From Vibrio penaeicida (GTDB lineage Bacteria > Pseudomonadota > Gammaproteobacteria > Enterobacterales > Vibrionaceae), in NCBI RefSeq assembly GCF_030689305.1, contig NZ_JAUYVM010000001.1, positions 186,001 through 250,000 on the forward strand: DNA of 64,000 nucleotides. Direction: 5' to 3'. Under the pieces are notes generated by a model. That model was not told the origin of the DNA, searched no databases, and worked only from the letters and a program-made list of their open reading frames with translations. The position numbers and the translations under genes were made by a program. Numbering within the stretch: position 1 is the first letter of the stretch; the number at the start of each line of letters is the position of its first letter. Below, piece by piece: positions 27,541-35,225 of this stretch.

Positions 27541-28371
27541 ATGCTCGTATCACTCAATGAGATACTTCCTCAAGCGGCTGACAGCTCAGGCGCTATCGCT
27601 TGCTGCAATGTTTTTGGAATCGAAGAAGCTATCGCGATTGTTCAGGGAGCGGAAGCCATTAACCGACCTGTAATTCTTGCCGTTAATAAAGACATGGTGG
27701 ATCTGGCTGGCGTAGAAGTGATGGCAGGAATGCTGGTTCCAATCGCCAAGAGAAGCCAAGTTCCCGTCGTTGTTCATCTTGATCATTGCTATGAAGAATC
27801 GATCGTTTATCAGGCGATGCATGCGGGTTTCAGCTCCGTTATGTTTGATGGTTCTCAATTGCCTTTTTCTGAGAATTTGGCGCGTACCCAACAAGTAGCA
27901 AAAGTGGCTAAGTCACTGGGTGTCTCTTTAGAAGGAGAGCTAGGATCCGTACCCTATGAAGAAGGTCGAGATCATATTCAGTCGATTCTCACCTCAGCAA
28001 ACGAGGCTTGGCAGTACGCAAAAGAGAGTGGCGTCGATGCGCTAGCGGTATCCGTTGGAAATGTGCACCGTAAAACACGAACTGACAGCCCTATTGATTT
28101 TAAGCGTTTGCAAGAAATTGAAGAAGACATGCCAATTCCTTTGGTTATTCATGGCACATCGGGAATTCACTCTGATGATCTACAAAAGCTCAAAAGGACC
28201 CGAGTGGCAAAATTTAACGTAGGGACCACGCTTAGGATGGCAATGGGGTGCAAAGTTCGTGCGTTGATGGAGGAAGACTTACATTTCGATAGAAGTCGAT
28301 TCGCTCTGGCTGCAATGCCTACACTTCAAGAAGAAGTCGTGCGCGTCCTGTCACTTCTTGCACCAGACTAG
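27541..28371 (+). CDS. iolJ: Class II aldolase, 6-phospho-5-dehydro-2-deoxy-gluconate aldolase (IolJ)
   Basis: A zinc-dependent class II fructose-bisphosphate-aldolase family member that cleaves the product of IolC into malonate semialdehyde and DHAP. Motifs are VVVHLDHCYEESIVYQAM (Zn and catalytic Asp), LEGELGSVPYEEGRD, DALAVSVGNVHRKTRT and PLVIHGTSGI. At 276 aa it is close to FBA-II length. It starts 17 bases after iolB with an AAGGGAG site. It duplicates the activity assigned to the DUF2090 half of the protein at 7525. The exact substrate within the aldolase family is inferred from the operon. Confidence 0.87.
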   Translation: MLVSLNEILPQAADSSGAIACCNVFGIEEAIAIVQGAEAINRPVILAVNKDMVDLAGVEVMAGMLVPIAKRSQVPVVVHLDHCYEESIVYQAMHAGFSSVMFDGSQLPFSENLARTQQVAKVAKSLGVSLEGELGSVPYEEGRDHIQSILTSANEAWQYAKESGVDALAVSVGNVHRKTRTDSPIDFKRLQEIEEDMPIPLVIHGTSGIHSDDLQKLKRTRVAKFNVGTTLRMAMGCKVRALMEEDLHFDRSRFALAAMPTLQEEVVRVLSLLAPD

Positions 28372-28413
28372 GCTCTTCTTGCGCCTGACTAGATTTTTCT
28401 TGCTCCAGAATAA
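28354..28413 (+). repeat. Three imperfect 21-base tandem repeats across the iolJ stop
   Basis: CTTCTTGCACCAGACTAG (28354), CTTCTTGCGCCTGACTAG (28375) and TTTCTTGCTCCAGAATAA (28396). The iolJ terminal codons and stop are repeated downstream with a 21-base period. Confidence 0.6.
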
Positions 28414-28474
28414 ACAGTTTTTGCACAGGACTAACGTGCACGCACCTTTCTCCTAGCAGATAAAAGGAAAGAAT

Positions 28475-29635
28475 ATGAGCCTCTCGATACAAAAACTTGG
28501 ACGAAGGTTAAGGCTTGCTGTGATTGGTGGAGGTCCCGATTCGTTTATTGGGTCTATTCACCGAAGTGCTGCCACTATGCACGAAGAATTTGACGTCGTG
28601 GCCGGTGTTTTTTCTTCGAACCCGGACCGTTCTTTGAAAGCCGCTGAATCTTTGGGTGTTCGCGGATACGCTTCGCCTGATGCGTTATTTTCACAGGAAA
28701 AAAGCCGAGCAGATGGTGCAGATGTGATTGCAATCATGACGCCCAACAACACCCATTACGCCTTATCCATTCAAGCTCTAGAAATGGGTTTTCACGTAAT
28801 GTGTGAGAAACCACTCACAATGAACGAAGAAGAAGCGAACCATCTTGTTGCCAAAGCCAAGCAAAGTAAGAGGTGTTATTGCGTCGCATACGGCTACACG
28901 GGCTATGCGATGGTGCGCCAAGCGCGTGCAATGATAAAAGATGGTGTCATCGGTGACATAAAAATGCTTCAAAGCAATTATATCCAAGGGCATTTGGCTG
29001 AGCTAACACCCAGCGAACTTGATGGGTCTAATTGGCACATGAAACCTGAGTTAGCAGGTCCTTCATTGATACTGGGTGACATTGCCACCCACAGCTATCA
29101 CTTGCTTAATTATGTATCAGGAATGATCCCCGAAAAAATCAGTGCTGATGTCACTGCCTTGGTGGATGGGCGTCAAGCAGACGATTATTGTGGAGCGCAA
29201 TTGCGATATTCAAATCGTGCGCGAGGTCAGCTATTTGTCACTCAAGCTGCCGCTGGTGGCGTACATGGCTTGAGTTTCACGATTTATGGCACAAAAGGTG
29301 GCATAGAGTGGAACCAAGAACAGCCCAATGAATTAGTTGTTAGACCGTTAGATGCACCTGCATATACCTTAACCAAAGGGGGTAAAGGATTATTGCCTGA
29401 AGCACAAAGGGTATCTCATGTTGCTATCGGGCATCCGGAGGGCTATCGAGAAGCATTCGCTAATTTGTATTTTGATTTGGCGAATCACATTGTGGCACTG
29501 GAATCAGGAGAGGAACCTAACCCACTGTGCCTTGAATATCCTCGTGTGGAAGAAGGTGCTGAAGGCATGGCTTTTGTGTTTGCGGCATTAAACTCAAGAG
29601 ATTCAGACAGCCAATGGGTTGCGCTAACCTCCTAA
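28475..29635 (+). CDS. Gfo/Idh/MocA-family dehydrogenase, second of the inositol operon
   Basis: A 386-aa oxidoreductase with RLAVIGGGPDSFIGSIHRSA (nucleotide site), VMCEKPLTMNEEE (EKP) and LGDIATHSYHLLNY (DxxxH). It is a paralogue of the protein at 24411. Start ATG 28475 follows AAAAGGAAAGAAT. It lies 103 bases after iolJ with tandem repeats in the gap and ends the operon at a strong terminator. A role in using other inositol isomers or in interconverting inososes is likely; the substrate cannot be read from sequence. Confidence 0.85.
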   Translation: MSLSIQKLGRRLRLAVIGGGPDSFIGSIHRSAATMHEEFDVVAGVFSSNPDRSLKAAESLGVRGYASPDALFSQEKSRADGADVIAIMTPNNTHYALSIQALEMGFHVMCEKPLTMNEEEANHLVAKAKQSKRCYCVAYGYTGYAMVRQARAMIKDGVIGDIKMLQSNYIQGHLAELTPSELDGSNWHMKPELAGPSLILGDIATHSYHLLNYVSGMIPEKISADVTALVDGRQADDYCGAQLRYSNRARGQLFVTQAAAGGVHGLSFTIYGTKGGIEWNQEQPNELVVRPLDAPAYTLTKGGKGLLPEAQRVSHVAIGHPEGYREAFANLYFDLANHIVALESGEEPNPLCLEYPRVEEGAEGMAFVFAALNSRDSDSQWVALTS

Positions 29636-29673
29636 GATATTTGTCGCGCTGAATGGCGTATACCCATTCAGAC

Positions 29674-29707
29674 AATAAAGGCGTGAATCTCCCTTCACGC
29701 CTTTATT
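29674..29707. terminator. Strong bidirectional terminator ending the iolD operon
   Basis: AATAAAGGCGTGAA and TTCACGCCTTTATT form a perfect 14-base stem around TCTCCC, between convergent operons. Confidence 0.92.
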
Positions 29708-29737
29708 CTTGTCCAACCTTCCTGCGACCTTAGAAAA

Positions 29738-29953
29738 TCACTCTGAATGCTCTGCTTGATACTCCAAGATATCACCCGGTTGGCATTCGAGTACTTCACA
29801 CAACTTTTCTAACGTTGAAAAACGTACGGCTTTTGCTTTGCCATTTTTTAACACCGACAAATTAGCTTCGGTAATCCCAACTTCTTGAGCCAGCGTCTTT
29901 AATCGCATTTTCCTTTTGGCCATCATTACATCTAAATTAATACAAATCGACAT
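29738..29953 (-). CDS. Small XRE-family regulator (YozG-like), partner of DUF2975 protein
   Basis: A 71-aa Cro/C1-type helix-turn-helix: KRKMRLKTLAQEVGITEANLS as the HTH core and FSTLEKLCEVLECQPGDILEY as the typical end. It lies nine bases after the DUF2975 membrane-protein gene on the same strand. This pair is widespread in bacteria, and the membrane protein is thought to sequester or sense for the regulator (known as a genomic association, mechanism not settled). An inverted repeat at 30572-30600 upstream of the operon is its likely operator. Confidence 0.87.
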   Translation of the reverse strand: MSICINLDVMMAKRKMRLKTLAQEVGITEANLSVLKNGKAKAVRFSTLEKLCEVLECQPGDILEYQAEHSE

Positions 29954-29962
29954 GATAAGCCC

Positions 29963-30511
29963 TTAAATCGTATGACGGTTTTCGTCTGCAAGTGCATGAC
30001 CTTCTTTCATAACCCAAGAAATGATCACCACGATAAAGCCAAACATAAGCGTCAGCAAATCCAAACCTTGAAAAGTGACTGCAAGTACACGCTCACCCGG
30101 TGGGTTGTTGAACGACAAAATCACTGATGTTACTGCGCCATAGATGACCGAGCCGCCGACCCAATAAAACAAGCTGTAGCCTAGCTTTTGGTAATAATTG
30201 GCATTCTCCAACGAAAAAATTTCATCGCGTTCGTAGTTCTTGAACAGCCGAATTAACAGCGTCAGCGCATACATAATAATGCTGCACAACAATAAACTCG
30301 CAACCATTGCGAACAGCCGAGTGCTAAGCGCCAAAGGTTGGGAGGTGAAGTCGTTCGCCTTGAAACTCATTTCAATGATGCCCATTGAAGTTAAAAAATC
30401 ATACGACGTATCTACTGTTAGCCAGTAGTAACACACCAAAGCAGGTGTAAGCGCAAACAAACATTGAAATAGAATTCGCACGCGGCGGCTTTGATTTTGG
30501 ATCTTTGACAT
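29963..30511 (-). CDS. DUF2975 family inner-membrane protein
   Basis: A 182-aa protein with four predicted membrane segments (about residues 12-30, 62-86, 110-132 and 150-170), including LLCSIIMYALTLLIRLFKNYERDEIFS, the typical DUF2975 stretch where a cytoplasmic loop precedes an NxxY segment (NANYYQKLG). The start at 30511 has a weak ribosome site. It forms an operon with the XRE regulator downstream. No enzymatic motif seen; a sensory or regulatory membrane role is inferred from the pairing. Confidence 0.82.
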   Translation of the reverse strand: MSKIQNQSRRVRILFQCLFALTPALVCYYWLTVDTSYDFLTSMGIIEMSFKANDFTSQPLALSTRLFAMVASLLLCSIIMYALTLLIRLFKNYERDEIFSLENANYYQKLGYSLFYWVGGSVIYGAVTSVILSFNNPPGERVLAVTFQGLDLLTLMFGFIVVIISWVMKEGHALADENRHTI

Positions 30512-30571
30512 TAGGTGACTCTCATCTGATTGGATAAGCGCATACTAAATCGTAAAGAATCGAAGATCAAC

Positions 30572-30600
30572 ATTAAATTATCGAAAAACGATAATTTAAT
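30572..30600. promoter_or_regulatory. Perfect 12-base inverted repeat upstream of DUF2975-XRE operon
   Basis: ATTAAATTATCG, AAAAA, CGATAATTTAAT, centred 75 bases before the DUF2975 start. Core TATCG-N5-CGATA. Candidate autoregulatory operator of the XRE protein. Confidence 0.55.
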
Positions 30601-30761
30601 ATTCTTTAAGAGTAATAAACACAAGAGGAAAAATTAGAAAGTCCATCCTTACATTCGCTTACCCAACATTCGGTTAATTCATGAAATGCTAAGGTCTAAT
30701 GATACAAATAACCACATAGCCAGAACTTCGCCTCTGACGAAGTGCACAGCGGGATACAAAA

Positions 30762-31973
30762 ATGAAGCGTTTCGTTCTTACTAGTTTGCTTGCCACGTCC
30801 ATCACGTTTAACTTAACTGGCTGTAACAGCACAAGTAATGCCTCAGCCGTTTTTATTCCTCTTTCTGAAGAGACAAAAAGCCTAGGAATTGAAGATGTAC
30901 CCGACACACTTTCAGAAACCTACAGCGTTGAAATGAAATTCAATCGCTACACAAAAGTACTTGCGCCAAATGGAAAAGCAATACATCTGATCGCGCAAGA
31001 CAAGCTATCAGACAATCAAATTGTTCGTGCGAGATCAGTCTTAGAGCATTACTTAACCCCTCTCCCCAATTCACAGTTTGGATCAGACAAAACCCAAGTC
31101 GCCAACAAAATGGCAGATAACAATGCAGTACTCTTGCTTCTGAATGGTGAGGACGATGGTTCTAACCCTGCCTCGGATTTAGGTGGTCAGCCGCTGTACC
31201 AAAATGAAATCCAAGTTGAAGGGCACAAGTGGTACACCACTCAAGACTACGATCATCGAGACGCGACATTTGAAGAAATTCTGCACTTGGTTCACGACTA
31301 CGGAATCGGTGTTGATCAAGAAGACACATTCATGGGGGCACTGCCAGAATTTCAAGCTGAAATACGACAAGCGCAATATTACGCCTTAGCGCACCGATTA
31401 TGGGGAGGTGGTATTGACCAAAGAAACTGGATTAAAGAACTGACGGAAGAAAACAGCCTGTCACAAGAATATCTCGCTTCAGTCATTGATTCCTACTACG
31501 GCTTATGGGGGGCTTGGTCGGAAAGCAATACGCATGGAATGTGGGGGATTTATACCGCCAAAAGTCGTAAAGAAATTGCCCTAGAAGACACCCTTGGTGC
31601 GGAATTAATGAACAATAAATTCTTCCACTCTTATCTCACATACAATGCTCGAATTGATGAAAGTTTTACTGGTGACTTTAGTTTACGTTTTAACGAATCC
31701 GTTCCCTATACTCACCATTCTCAATACCTTAAAAACATTACATTAACGGGGTCGAACCCTTCGAATGTTATCGTCAATTCTATGGACAATGACATCACTG
31801 GAAACGAAGCAACAAACAAAGTGTTCTTTTCAGGAAACGCTTCAGCTTACACAATCGAAAAGCATAGCGACGGATCAGTTACCGTTAAAGACAAGCAACA
31901 ACGCATAGATGGTAAAAATCACTTAAGCCATATAGAAAAACTGGTGTTCAAAGACAAAACAATCACCCTTTAG
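30762..31973 (+). CDS. Lipoprotein with possible metal site and hemolysin-type C-terminal motif
   Basis: A 403-aa lipoprotein with lipobox LTGC at residues 18-21. The central part carries FEEILHLVHDYG (E171, E172, H175, H178), a putative metal-binding helix related in spacing to zincin-like proteins but without a standard HEXXH. The segment KVFFSGNASAYTIEKHSDGS, then VTVKD, HLSHIEKLVFKDKTI resembles the end domain found after calcium-binding repeats in large secreted proteins. No exact family assigned. The start follows a weak site; the gene is monocistronic. It may be a periplasmic or surface enzyme; catalysis is unproven. Confidence 0.7.
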   Translation: MKRFVLTSLLATSITFNLTGCNSTSNASAVFIPLSEETKSLGIEDVPDTLSETYSVEMKFNRYTKVLAPNGKAIHLIAQDKLSDNQIVRARSVLEHYLTPLPNSQFGSDKTQVANKMADNNAVLLLLNGEDDGSNPASDLGGQPLYQNEIQVEGHKWYTTQDYDHRDATFEEILHLVHDYGIGVDQEDTFMGALPEFQAEIRQAQYYALAHRLWGGGIDQRNWIKELTEENSLSQEYLASVIDSYYGLWGAWSESNTHGMWGIYTAKSRKEIALEDTLGAELMNNKFFHSYLTYNARIDESFTGDFSLRFNESVPYTHHSQYLKNITLTGSNPSNVIVNSMDNDITGNEATNKVFFSGNASAYTIEKHSDGSVTVKDKQQRIDGKNHLSHIEKLVFKDKTITL

Positions 31974-32307
31974 CCCGAATTGAGTTTGGAGAGCTCGATT
32001 GGGTATGAACTCTCCCTCTTCTTTACTTACAACTGGTTATGCTTGAAAAGTTCTAGAGCAATAGCAAATCCAGATCTAAAGCATTTCTTGACCTAAAGCA
32101 GCGCAGGAATACCGGGTAACCATCCCACCAACACAAGCATCCCCCCGGAAATCGGTCTAATCACAATGACCGCCGGAATCAAAGAACAAGGCATCGAGGC
32201 AGCTCTCACGAATTTGACATGTAAAATTGAAATGTTTGTTCCAAATAAAGTAACATTGAAATAAAGAAGGGAATTTTCCTTATCTCTTTCACTTATCTGG
32301 ACACTAC
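31974..32307. promoter_or_regulatory. Intergenic region upstream of rpiR
   Basis: About 330 bases. A hairpin with GGAGAG/CTCTCC arms follows the lipoprotein gene. An antisense frame at 32093-32326 is not a convincing gene. The candidate operator at 32228 is listed separately. Confidence 0.5.
32228..32243. promoter_or_regulatory. Candidate RpiR/IolR operator upstream of rpiR
   Basis: TGAAATGTTTGTTCCA, 14/16 identical to the palindrome at 7374, 65 bases before the rpiR start. A further half site TTGAAATAAAG follows at about 32256. Confidence 0.55.
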
Positions 32308-33123
32308 ATGAAACCCGCAACAACACTCAATGAGTTACAAGATCGTATCCGAAAGGAATACGGCAGCTTAAGCCGACGCCTTCAACAAGTGGGTCAGTAT
32401 CTACTGGATAACCCTGATAATGTGGCATTTGACACAGTTGCCGTTATTGCCAGTAACGCCGGTGTTCCTCCTTCAACACTGATTCGATTTGCCAACGCAT
32501 TGGGCTTCAGTGGCTTCAATGAAATAAAGCAGTTGTATCGCCAAAACATGGTGGAAGAAACCAGCAATTATTCCGATAGGGTTAAGCTTGTAAAAGCCAT
32601 GTCCCCAGACGAAGTTAAACCAAGCACGCCGATTTCTCGCTTGCATTCCTTCGCACACGCTAATGCCCACGCGCTAGAGCAGCTGGCAAACAAAATCGAA
32701 GAAGATGATTTGAACAAAGCAGTCAAACTGTTGGACGAAGCAGAATGTGTTTATGTTGTCGGAATGCGCCGTTCATTCAGTGTGGCGTCTTACTTTGTGT
32801 ATGCCTTACGTCATTTAGGCAAACGAGTCATGCTGATTGATGGATTGGGTGGCATGTACAATGAACAGCTTGCGATGGTCACAGAAAAAGATGCGGTTAT
32901 TTCGATCAGCTTTACCCCGTACGCTCAGGAAACACACGACTGGGTAAACTCTGCTAAACAGAAAGGTGCAAAACAGGTCACAATTACAGACAGCCAAGTC
33001 AGCCCCATTGCAGAGCTTTCTGATGTAAGTTTTGTTGTGAATGAAGCCAATGTAGACGGCTTTAGAGCTCAGTCTGCAACGCTGTGTCTCGCACAGACCA
33101 TTGCCGTTTCATTGGCTTCATAG
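32308..33123 (+). CDS. iolR: RpiR/MurR-family regulator (probable IolR)
   Basis: N-terminal RpiR helix-turn-helix (residues ~1-77: YLLDNPDNVAFDTVAVIASN, VPPSTLIRFANALGFSGFNE) followed by a SIS sugar-isomerase-like effector domain (~125-250: AECVYVVGMRRSFSVASYFVYAL, ISISFTPYAQETHDW). Length 271 aa is normal. Repressors of this family control iol genes in enterobacteria (established for Salmonella IolR). Here the gene stands beside iolG/iolB, and matching palindromes occur upstream of itself, the iolC fusion and iolB. The inducer is probably a late inositol intermediate, by analogy. Confidence 0.88.
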   Translation: MKPATTLNELQDRIRKEYGSLSRRLQQVGQYLLDNPDNVAFDTVAVIASNAGVPPSTLIRFANALGFSGFNEIKQLYRQNMVEETSNYSDRVKLVKAMSPDEVKPSTPISRLHSFAHANAHALEQLANKIEEDDLNKAVKLLDEAECVYVVGMRRSFSVASYFVYALRHLGKRVMLIDGLGGMYNEQLAMVTEKDAVISISFTPYAQETHDWVNSAKQKGAKQVTITDSQVSPIAELSDVSFVVNEANVDGFRAQSATLCLAQTIAVSLAS

Positions 33124-33143
33124 TGTCTCTATTTACGACTCTC

Positions 33144-34130
33144 TTATAGCGAAACAGGCTGCCCTGAACGCATGGATTCGGTGGCAGCTTCAGCTATCAC
33201 TAAAGCAATCTCGCCATCATGTCCACTACACAAAGGCGCGGTTTTTCTTTCGAGAATATCCACAAAATGTTGCCATTCTACTTGATAGGCTTTTTCGTAT
33301 CTTTCTAGAAAAAACGGCTGAGGTTTCGCTGATTGCACACCAGATTCATCCCATTGCTGAACTAAGTTTTCCGGCAAATTTTCTACACGCAACATCCCTT
33401 CGCTTCCATGAAGTTCTGCGCGTTGATCATAGCTGTATCCAGATCGACGACTATTGATGATCGTTGCAGTAGCACCTGAAGGGAAAGAGAGAACCGTTAC
33501 CGCCGTGTCGATATCACCTGCTTTTCCGATCTCTTCATCCACCATACAACTGCCGTGGGCCATCACAGAAATGGGATCCTCTCCCAGTATGAATCTCGCC
33601 ATGTCAAAATCGTGAATTGCCATGTCCCGAAACAAACCGCCAGAGACTTTGACATACTCAACTGGCGGTGGAGCGGGATCGCGAGACGTAATCACTAACG
33701 ACTCAGCCTTACCGATCGCTCCTTTAGAATACTGTTGCTGGAACGCAGAAAAATGAGGATCGTAGCGGCGATTGAACCCCACCAACATCGGTACTTGATG
33801 GGCAGAAACAGTCTCAAGACATTGACGCACTCGCTCTAGGCTTAAATCAATTGGCTTTTCACAAAAAATAGCCTTGTTTGATTTCGCTGCAAGTTCAATC
33901 AAATCAGCATGGGTATCCGTTGCCGAGCCAATACAAACCGCGTGAATACTGGGATTTTCCATCGCGTCCTGTATCGACATAACTTGCGCGTCGTATTTCT
34001 CTGCCAACATACGAGCGCCCTTTTCATAAGGGTCGATAATCGCCGTAAGGTTAGTTTTTGGGTGTGAAGCAATGTTGGCAGCATGCACCTGACCAATGCG
34101 CCCGGCACCAAATAGAGCAATATTAAACAT
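33144..34130 (-). CDS. iolG: myo-Inositol 2-dehydrogenase (IolG)
   Basis: An NAD-dependent Gfo/Idh/MocA enzyme that oxidises myo-inositol to 2-keto-myo-inositol. Motifs: FGAGRIGQVHAANI (nucleotide), CEKPIDLSLERV with K92, GFNRRYDPHF, and the D169-x3-H173 pair in FRDMAIHDFDMARF, all as in characterised IolG. At 328 aa it has the normal length. It follows iolB by three bases on the minus strand and converges with rpiR; 20 bases separate the two stops. Confidence 0.93.
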   Translation of the reverse strand: MFNIALFGAGRIGQVHAANIASHPKTNLTAIIDPYEKGARMLAEKYDAQVMSIQDAMENPSIHAVCIGSATDTHADLIELAAKSNKAIFCEKPIDLSLERVRQCLETVSAHQVPMLVGFNRRYDPHFSAFQQQYSKGAIGKAESLVITSRDPAPPPVEYVKVSGGLFRDMAIHDFDMARFILGEDPISVMAHGSCMVDEEIGKAGDIDTAVTVLSFPSGATATIINSRRSGYSYDQRAELHGSEGMLRVENLPENLVQQWDESGVQSAKPQPFFLERYEKAYQVEWQHFVDILERKTAPLCSGHDGEIALVIAEAATESMRSGQPVSL

Positions 34131-34133
34131 GTT

Positions 34134-34958
34134 TTAGTCCATCTTTTTATATTCGTCAGTATTGACCCACTGATGGTCTTTTTCCCATGTAAACAACCAT
34201 TGTCTTATTGGGCCAGCCATCACATTTAAATAATAGCTGTCGTAACCGGCTACGGTCGCGACAGGGTGATAACCTTTAGGTACCTGAACGACATCGCGGT
34301 CATAAACCGCCATGGATTCGTCCAAGGTACGATCATCGGTGTACACTCGCTGAAAACAAAACCCTTGTTCTGGGTTCAGCCGGTGGTAGTACGTCTCTTC
34401 AAGCAAAGTTTCATTCGGCGGATCGTCTTGATCGTGCTTATGACTGGGGTAAGAACTAGTGTGACCCTCATCGGTATAAACTTCGACAACCAGCAAACTG
34501 TCTGCTGGTTCATCGTCGGGCAAAATGTTATGCACAAACCGCTGATTTCGGCCATTGCCACGATGCTCGGCACCTATGTCTTTAGGAGAAATCAGTCGCG
34601 ATGGATACGTGCCTTTTCCGGGAGCTCGGCACACTGCTAGCTCTAAATCTGTTTGTGCGTTTAATGTACATCCAGCTCCGCTTGAAAGGTAAACTGCATA
34701 AGGTCTGATCTTGTCGAATGGCGACATTCTCTCCCCTATCTCCCCCAAACTCTCCCCAGCTAATGTCGCCGTTGCCTTGCCTGAAACCAGCACAACACAA
34801 ACTTCTTGTCCTTCCGCGGCTTCAAAACTTTGAGCTTGACCACTCGTGAGTTGCACAACGTCAAAACCAATGTACGTCCAACCTGCCGATTTAGGCGTAA
34901 TGTGCTGGATACGGTTCTGTTCGTCCCGATTTTTCCGTTTAGAAAGTAAATCAGACAT
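34134..34958 (-). CDS. iolB: 5-deoxy-glucuronate isomerase (IolB), copy 2
   Basis: A bicupin isomerase with the metal motif SYPSHKHDQDDPPNETLLEETYY and later KGYHPVATVAGYDSYYLN. The start at 34958 (MSDLLSKRKNRDEQ) follows GGAG; the longer frame to 35036 would include the operator-like palindrome and is rejected. It is 274 aa. Sequence differs substantially from copy 1 at 26666. It leads an operon with iolG and is divergent from the dioxygenase gene at 35226, with the candidate IolR operator between them. Confidence 0.92.
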   Translation of the reverse strand: MSDLLSKRKNRDEQNRIQHITPKSAGWTYIGFDVVQLTSGQAQSFEAAEGQEVCVVLVSGKATATLAGESLGEIGERMSPFDKIRPYAVYLSSGAGCTLNAQTDLELAVCRAPGKGTYPSRLISPKDIGAEHRGNGRNQRFVHNILPDDEPADSLLVVEVYTDEGHTSSYPSHKHDQDDPPNETLLEETYYHRLNPEQGFCFQRVYTDDRTLDESMAVYDRDVVQVPKGYHPVATVAGYDSYYLNVMAGPIRQWLFTWEKDHQWVNTDEYKKMD

Positions 34959-35015
34959 CCATTTTTTCTCCACATTGCTGCACAACTTGATGGTATGTGC
35001 CGGGTTGTCTTTGAT

Positions 35016-35031
35016 AGAAACAAATATTTCA
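35016..35031. promoter_or_regulatory. Candidate RpiR/IolR operator between iolB and the dioxygenase gene
   Basis: AGAAACAAATATTTCA, 13/16 match to the reverse complement of the 7374 palindrome, in the 267-base divergent region, 58 bases before the iolB start. Confidence 0.45.
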
Positions 35032-35225
35032 CACAAAGCACAAACGAAACAGTTAATTCAAAAAGTGATTCCCAAAAGTGTGATGATTGGCTAGAATTCA
35101 ACCGTACATTTGCATAAGAATGCGCAATAACATCTGGCGGAAAATAAAAAATCAAAGGGTTACAGATATCCATCGGACACAGCAAAACAACGGTAAGACA
35201 CTACTTAGGGAAAAGGAGAAACCCC

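Noticed and set aside
32093..32326. 77-codon minus-strand frame with a hydrophobic end, upstream of rpiR
   Set aside because: No ribosome site, overlaps the rpiR start and the candidate operator, and matches no family.
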